From Streptomyces pilosus (GTDB taxonomy: Bacteria > Actinomycetota > Actinomycetes > Streptomycetales > Streptomycetaceae): a stretch of DNA of 64,000 bases. This document shows, piece by piece, positions 63,881-64,000 of this stretch (the first letter of the stretch is position 1; each line of letters opens with the position of its first letter). The stretch spans positions 1 to 64,000 of the forward strand of contig NZ_BMTU01000004.1 in the NCBI RefSeq assembly GCF_014649835.1, written 5' to 3'. A program made the position numbers and the translations under genes. Under the pieces are notes generated by a model. The model saw only the letters and a list, made by a program, of their open reading frames with translations. It had not been told where the DNA came from and searched no databases.

Positions 63881-64000
63881 TCAGCGGGGAGAACGGTCAC
63901 CGGCGAGCGCCCCGAGCGCGCGGAGCACCGGCGAACGGCCGGCCCGCGGCACGGTCCACAGCACCTGTCCCCGTACGCCCCGGTCGCCGAGGAGGGCGTT
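63881..64000 (-). CDS. Partial gene, probable C-terminus of crtU or another crtYTU member
   Basis: Only 39 C-terminal codons are visible (NALLGDRGVRGQVLWTVPRA then GRSPVLRALGALAGDRSPR and TGA at 63881). The hydrophobic and basic pattern fits the tail of an FAD-dependent desaturase/methyltransferase. In streptomycetes crtEIBV is convergent with crtYTU, whose last gene crtU (isorenieratene-type desaturase) would end here. The identity is inferred from position. Confidence 0.5.
   Translation of the reverse strand, partial: NALLGDRGVRGQVLWTVPRAGRSPVLRALGALAGDRSPR

Noticed and set aside
1..64000. CRISPR array or biosynthetic megasynthase
   Set aside because: No regularly spaced repeat array and no PKS or NRPS domain was seen on either strand; the only secondary-metabolite genes are those for carotenoids.

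Overview
The window is high-GC actinobacterial DNA, almost certainly Streptomyces: GTG and TTG starts are common, genes overlap by 4 bp (ATGA/GTGA), and the families are typical of the genus (DUF5994, SpoIIE-type phosphatases, ANTAR, tandem LacI regulators, crtEIBV). The right end (photolyase, crtE, crtI, crtB, Rieske protein, then a convergent gene) resembles the light-induced carotenoid locus of Streptomyces chromosome arms.

Layout. 1-5.1 kb: a partial NAD(P)-binding oxidoreductase, a TetR repressor divergent from an MFS drug exporter with two operator copies between them, a nitroreductase and a PfkB sugar kinase. 5.1-12.1 kb: a signalling and mobile region with an IS110 remnant, two copies of a DUF5994 plus small winged-helix gene pair around a GAF/SpoIIE phosphatase and an ANTAR protein, a decayed gene and an intact IS110-family element. 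12.1-23.5 kb: a glycoside-use locus with a secreted GH3 glycosidase, a cytoplasmic GH78 alpha-L-rhamnosidase, two sugar ABC permeases, a binding lipoprotein and two tandem LacI regulators. No ATPase is encoded, so a shared one (MsiK type) is probably used.

23.7-40.4 kb is aromatic catabolism. A LysR regulator faces a ten-gene meta-cleavage-like operon: FAH hydrolase, cyclase-family hydrolase, flavin monooxygenase, amidohydrolase, VOC extradiol dioxygenase, second FAH hydrolase, two SDRs and both subunits of a 3-oxoacid CoA-transferase. I cannot match it to a named pathway; an orsellinate/orcinol-type route fits the enzyme classes. Next is a gentisate operon (3-hydroxybenzoate 6-hydroxylase, gentisate dioxygenase, fumarylpyruvate hydrolase) with MarR and IclR regulators and an aromatic-acid transporter. 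It lacks a maleylpyruvate isomerase.

40.4-50.1 kb is an accessory stretch bounded by two 158-bp direct repeats exactly 9340 bp apart. It holds two cold-shock protein genes, a MerR regulator, a DEAD-box helicase/CBS/SCO5918-like operon, strong hairpins, and a group of decayed genes (IS481, IS5, phosphatase, STAS and aldehyde dehydrogenase remnants).

50.1-64 kb: a WYL regulator divergent from a RidA-like gene, a VanW-family protein, a DeoR regulator, an SDR, an SDR/DUF2867 fusion, photolyase, and the carotenoid operon crtE-crtI-crtB-crtV. A partial convergent gene, probably the end of crtU, lies at the window edge.
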